DNA of 64,000 nt from Geosporobacter ferrireducens. GTDB taxonomy: Bacteria; Bacillota; Clostridia; Peptostreptococcales; Thermotaleaceae. A program made the position numbers and the translations under genes. The notes beneath the pieces are model-generated. The model had not been told where the DNA came from. It searched no databases and saw only the letters and a program-made list of their open reading frames with translations. Positions 62,207 through 64,000 of this stretch are shown here, piece by piece. The stretch covers positions 5,497,416 to 5,561,415 of the forward strand of contig NZ_CP017269.1 in the NCBI RefSeq assembly GCF_001750685.1. Direction: 5' to 3'. Each line of letters begins with the position of its first letter. Positions within the stretch are counted from its first letter, which is position 1.

Positions 62207-64000
62207 ATGAAACTTGTAGCAGGAGTAGATATAGGAAATGCCACTACAGAAGTTGCTGTAGCTCAAATCAACGATCGAAACGAAACCATTTTTTTATCCA
62301 GCGGCATTGTAAATACTACAGGGATAAAAGGAACGAGACAAAACATTCATGGTGTCTTTGCCTCTCTTAAGCAAGCTTTAGATAAAATAAATCATAAAAT
62401 AGAAGATTTAAATCTAATAAGAATAAATGAAGCTGCTCCTGTAATTGGGGATGTGGCCATGGAAACGATTACGGAAACGATTATAACCGAGTCGACCATG
62501 ATTGGCCACAACCCTTCCACGCCAGGAGGGATTGGCTTAGGAGTAGGAATTACAATCAATATTGATAAATTAGATAACTGTAATCATGGAGAACCTGTGA
62601 TTGTCTTAATTCCGAAATGGGTAGACTTTATGAATGCTGCGGAGACGATCAATCGATTTATGGAGTGCGGGATACAGATCGCAGGGGCTGTTGCTCAACG
62701 GGATGATGGTGTTTTGATCAACAATCGATTAAAAAAGCCGATTCCCATTGTTGATGAAGTGATACTCCTAGAAAAGGTTCCTGTTCATATGAAGGCTGCA
62801 ATAGAGGTAGCTAGTCCCGGCGGTGTAGTAGAGATATTATCGAATCCCTATGGGATAGCCACTGTTTTTGGATTGACTTCAGAAGAAACAAAGCAAATCG
62901 TACCGATTGCAAGAGCATTAATAGGCAATCGATCAGCTGTAGTCATAAAAACTCCAAAGGGGGATGTACAGGAAAGAAGGATTCCAGCAGGGCAAATTCA
63001 TATAATCGGTGAAAAGCGAAGGGCTACTGTTGATGTGGATGACGGTGCTGAAAGAATCATGAAGATTTTAAAAATAGCAGCTCCTATTGAAGATGTAAAA
63101 GGCGAACCGGGAACCAATGCAGGCGGGATGTTAGAGAAAGTTCGGCAGGTGATGTCTGAACTTACGAAGCAACATCCTAATTCCATTAAAATTCAGGATT
63201 TGCTGGCAGTAGATACTTTTGTTCCGCAAAAGGTTAAAGGGGGGTTAGCTGAAGAGTTTTCTATGGAAAATGCTGTGGGTATAGCAGCTATGGTAAAAGC
63301 AGATAAACTGCAAATGGATATGATTGCAGAAGAATTAAAGTCTGAGATGGCAGTGACAGTAGAGGTTGGTGGTGTTGAAGCGGATATGGCAATCAGAGGA
63401 GCCCTCACAACACCGGGCAGTAGTACCCCTCTTGCAATATTGGATATGGGTGCTGGATCTACGGATGCTTCCATTATGAATAAAAATGGAGAAATCAAAT
63501 CAATTCATTTAGCTGGTGCAGGGAATATGGTAACCTTATTAATACGCTCTGAATTGGGCCTGGAGGATCTGGAAATAGCTGAAGATATAAAAAAATACCC
63601 ATTGGCGAAGGTAGAAAGCTTATTTCATATACGTCATGAAGATGGAACTGTCCAATTCTTTGAAAAATCTTTAGATCCTAACGTATTTGCGAAGGTAGTG
63701 ATTTTAAAAGATGATAACATGATTCCTATACCAGAGCATAATTCAGTAGAAAAGATTAAACTGATTCGACGGACTGCAAAGGAAAAGGTGTTTGTTACCA
63801 ACGCAGTAAGAGCTTTGAGTATGGTATGTCCTACCGGAAATATAAGAGATATTGAATTTGTAGTATTGGTTGGTGGCTCAGCTTTAGATTTTGAGGTTCC
63901 GCAGTTAGTAACCGATGCTTTATCACAATACGGTGTAGTAGCAGGCAGAGGGAACATTCGAGGCTCTGAAGGGCCTAGAAATGCAGTGGCCACGGGCCTA
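62207..64000 (+). CDS. pduG: Diol dehydratase reactivase large subunit, 3' end cut by window
   Basis: A frame of 598 codons open to the right edge; complete PduG/DdrA is about 610, so only a few residues are missing. It is an actin-like ATPase chaperone that swaps damaged cobalamin in the dehydratase. Phosphate loops 'VAGVDIGNATTEVA' (N-terminus) and 'AILDMGAGSTDASI' and the 'PSTPGGIGLGVG' segment are clear. ATG 62207 with AGGAGGT 6 bases upstream. Confidence 0.95.
   Translation, partial: MKLVAGVDIGNATTEVAVAQINDRNETIFLSSGIVNTTGIKGTRQNIHGVFASLKQALDKINHKIEDLNLIRINEAAPVIGDVAMETITETIITESTMIGHNPSTPGGIGLGVGITINIDKLDNCNHGEPVIVLIPKWVDFMNAAETINRFMECGIQIAGAVAQRDDGVLINNRLKKPIPIVDEVILLEKVPVHMKAAIEVASPGGVVEILSNPYGIATVFGLTSEETKQIVPIARALIGNRSAVVIKTPKGDVQERRIPAGQIHIIGEKRRATVDVDDGAERIMKILKIAAPIEDVKGEPGTNAGGMLEKVRQVMSELTKQHPNSIKIQDLLAVDTFVPQKVKGGLAEEFSMENAVGIAAMVKADKLQMDMIAEELKSEMAVTVEVGGVEADMAIRGALTTPGSSTPLAILDMGAGSTDASIMNKNGEIKSIHLAGAGNMVTLLIRSELGLEDLEIAEDIKKYPLAKVESLFHIRHEDGTVQFFEKSLDPNVFAKVVILKDDNMIPIPEHNSVEKIKLIRRTAKEKVFVTNAVRALSMVCPTGNIRDIEFVVLVGGSALDFEVPQLVTDALSQYGVVAGRGNIRGSEGPRNAVATGL

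Noticed and set aside
1..64000. CRISPR arrays, tRNA or rRNA genes, prophage, transposase genes
   Set aside because: I found no regularly spaced repeats, cloverleaf sequences, rRNA segments or recognisable transposase or phage proteins.

Overview
The window looks like chromosome from an anaerobic, endospore-forming, low-GC Clostridia. Genes are A/T-rich with strong AGGAGG-type ribosome binding sites and many intrinsic terminators. Sporulation genes (spoVAC, spoVAD, spoVAE, spoVB), a tungsten-type aldehyde ferredoxin oxidoreductase, a B12-dependent diol dehydratase with microcompartment shell genes, and a probable selenocysteine gene all fit a fermentative clostridium, perhaps near Alkaliphilus. 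The genus is a guess. TGA is otherwise used as a normal stop.

Layout. 1-2.6 kb: end of a spoVA operon flanked by DUF421 and DUF1657 genes. 2.6-8 kb: small membrane protein, yaaR, a nucleoid-associated protein with an unknown partner, an FtsH paralogue and a cell-wall amidase. 8.2-8.5 kb: a probable 6S RNA, followed by spoVB on the minus strand. 10.4-12 kb: a tandem YkuS-like protein, a 2H-phosphoesterase and a small Zn-ribbon protein. 12.1-19.7 kb: a complete histidine operon, hisZGDCBHAF-hisIE, whose predicted promoter overlaps a perfect 18-bp palindrome.

19.8 kb: a 64-residue DUF1858-type redox protein in which an in-frame TGA sits at the second cysteine of the CxxC motif and is followed by a stem-loop. 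This is a probable selenoprotein that ordinary gene calling would miss. 20.2-26.2 kb: a LytS/LytTR two-component pair, then a Cache-PAS kinase with a sigma54-dependent regulator. That regulator lies directly upstream of a sigma54 promoter and a dicarboxylate-type carrier gene. 27.8-33.2 kb: ferredoxin plus aldehyde oxidoreductase, a ferritin-like small protein, a MocR regulator and alanine dehydrogenase. 33.2-34.6 kb: a bactofilin and M23 peptidase pair on the minus strand.

35.6-41.5 kb: a MarR regulator followed by a 1797-residue protein with a pseudokinase, an ATPase, TPR repeats, GAF domains and an active-looking GGDEF domain. 41.6-55.2 kb is a mixed stretch: LacI-type regulator, YkuS, YgiQ, HutH, DUF896, CheW, DegS/DegU, M18 aminopeptidase, a LysR regulator, an AlbA_2 protein and a CDF transporter. 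55.3-64 kb: a PocR-domain kinase with an AraC-type response regulator, then a diol/glycerol dehydratase microcompartment operon (pduA, pduB, pduC, pduD, pduE, start of pduG) that runs off the end.

Two copies of a structured repeat (34.8 and 57.7 kb) look like non-autonomous IS200/IS605-type or guide-RNA-like elements. The signals I rate highest are the candidate selenoprotein with its stem-loop, the giant pseudokinase-diguanylate cyclase, the repeat pair, the his operator palindrome and the PocR kinase wired to the microcompartment operon.
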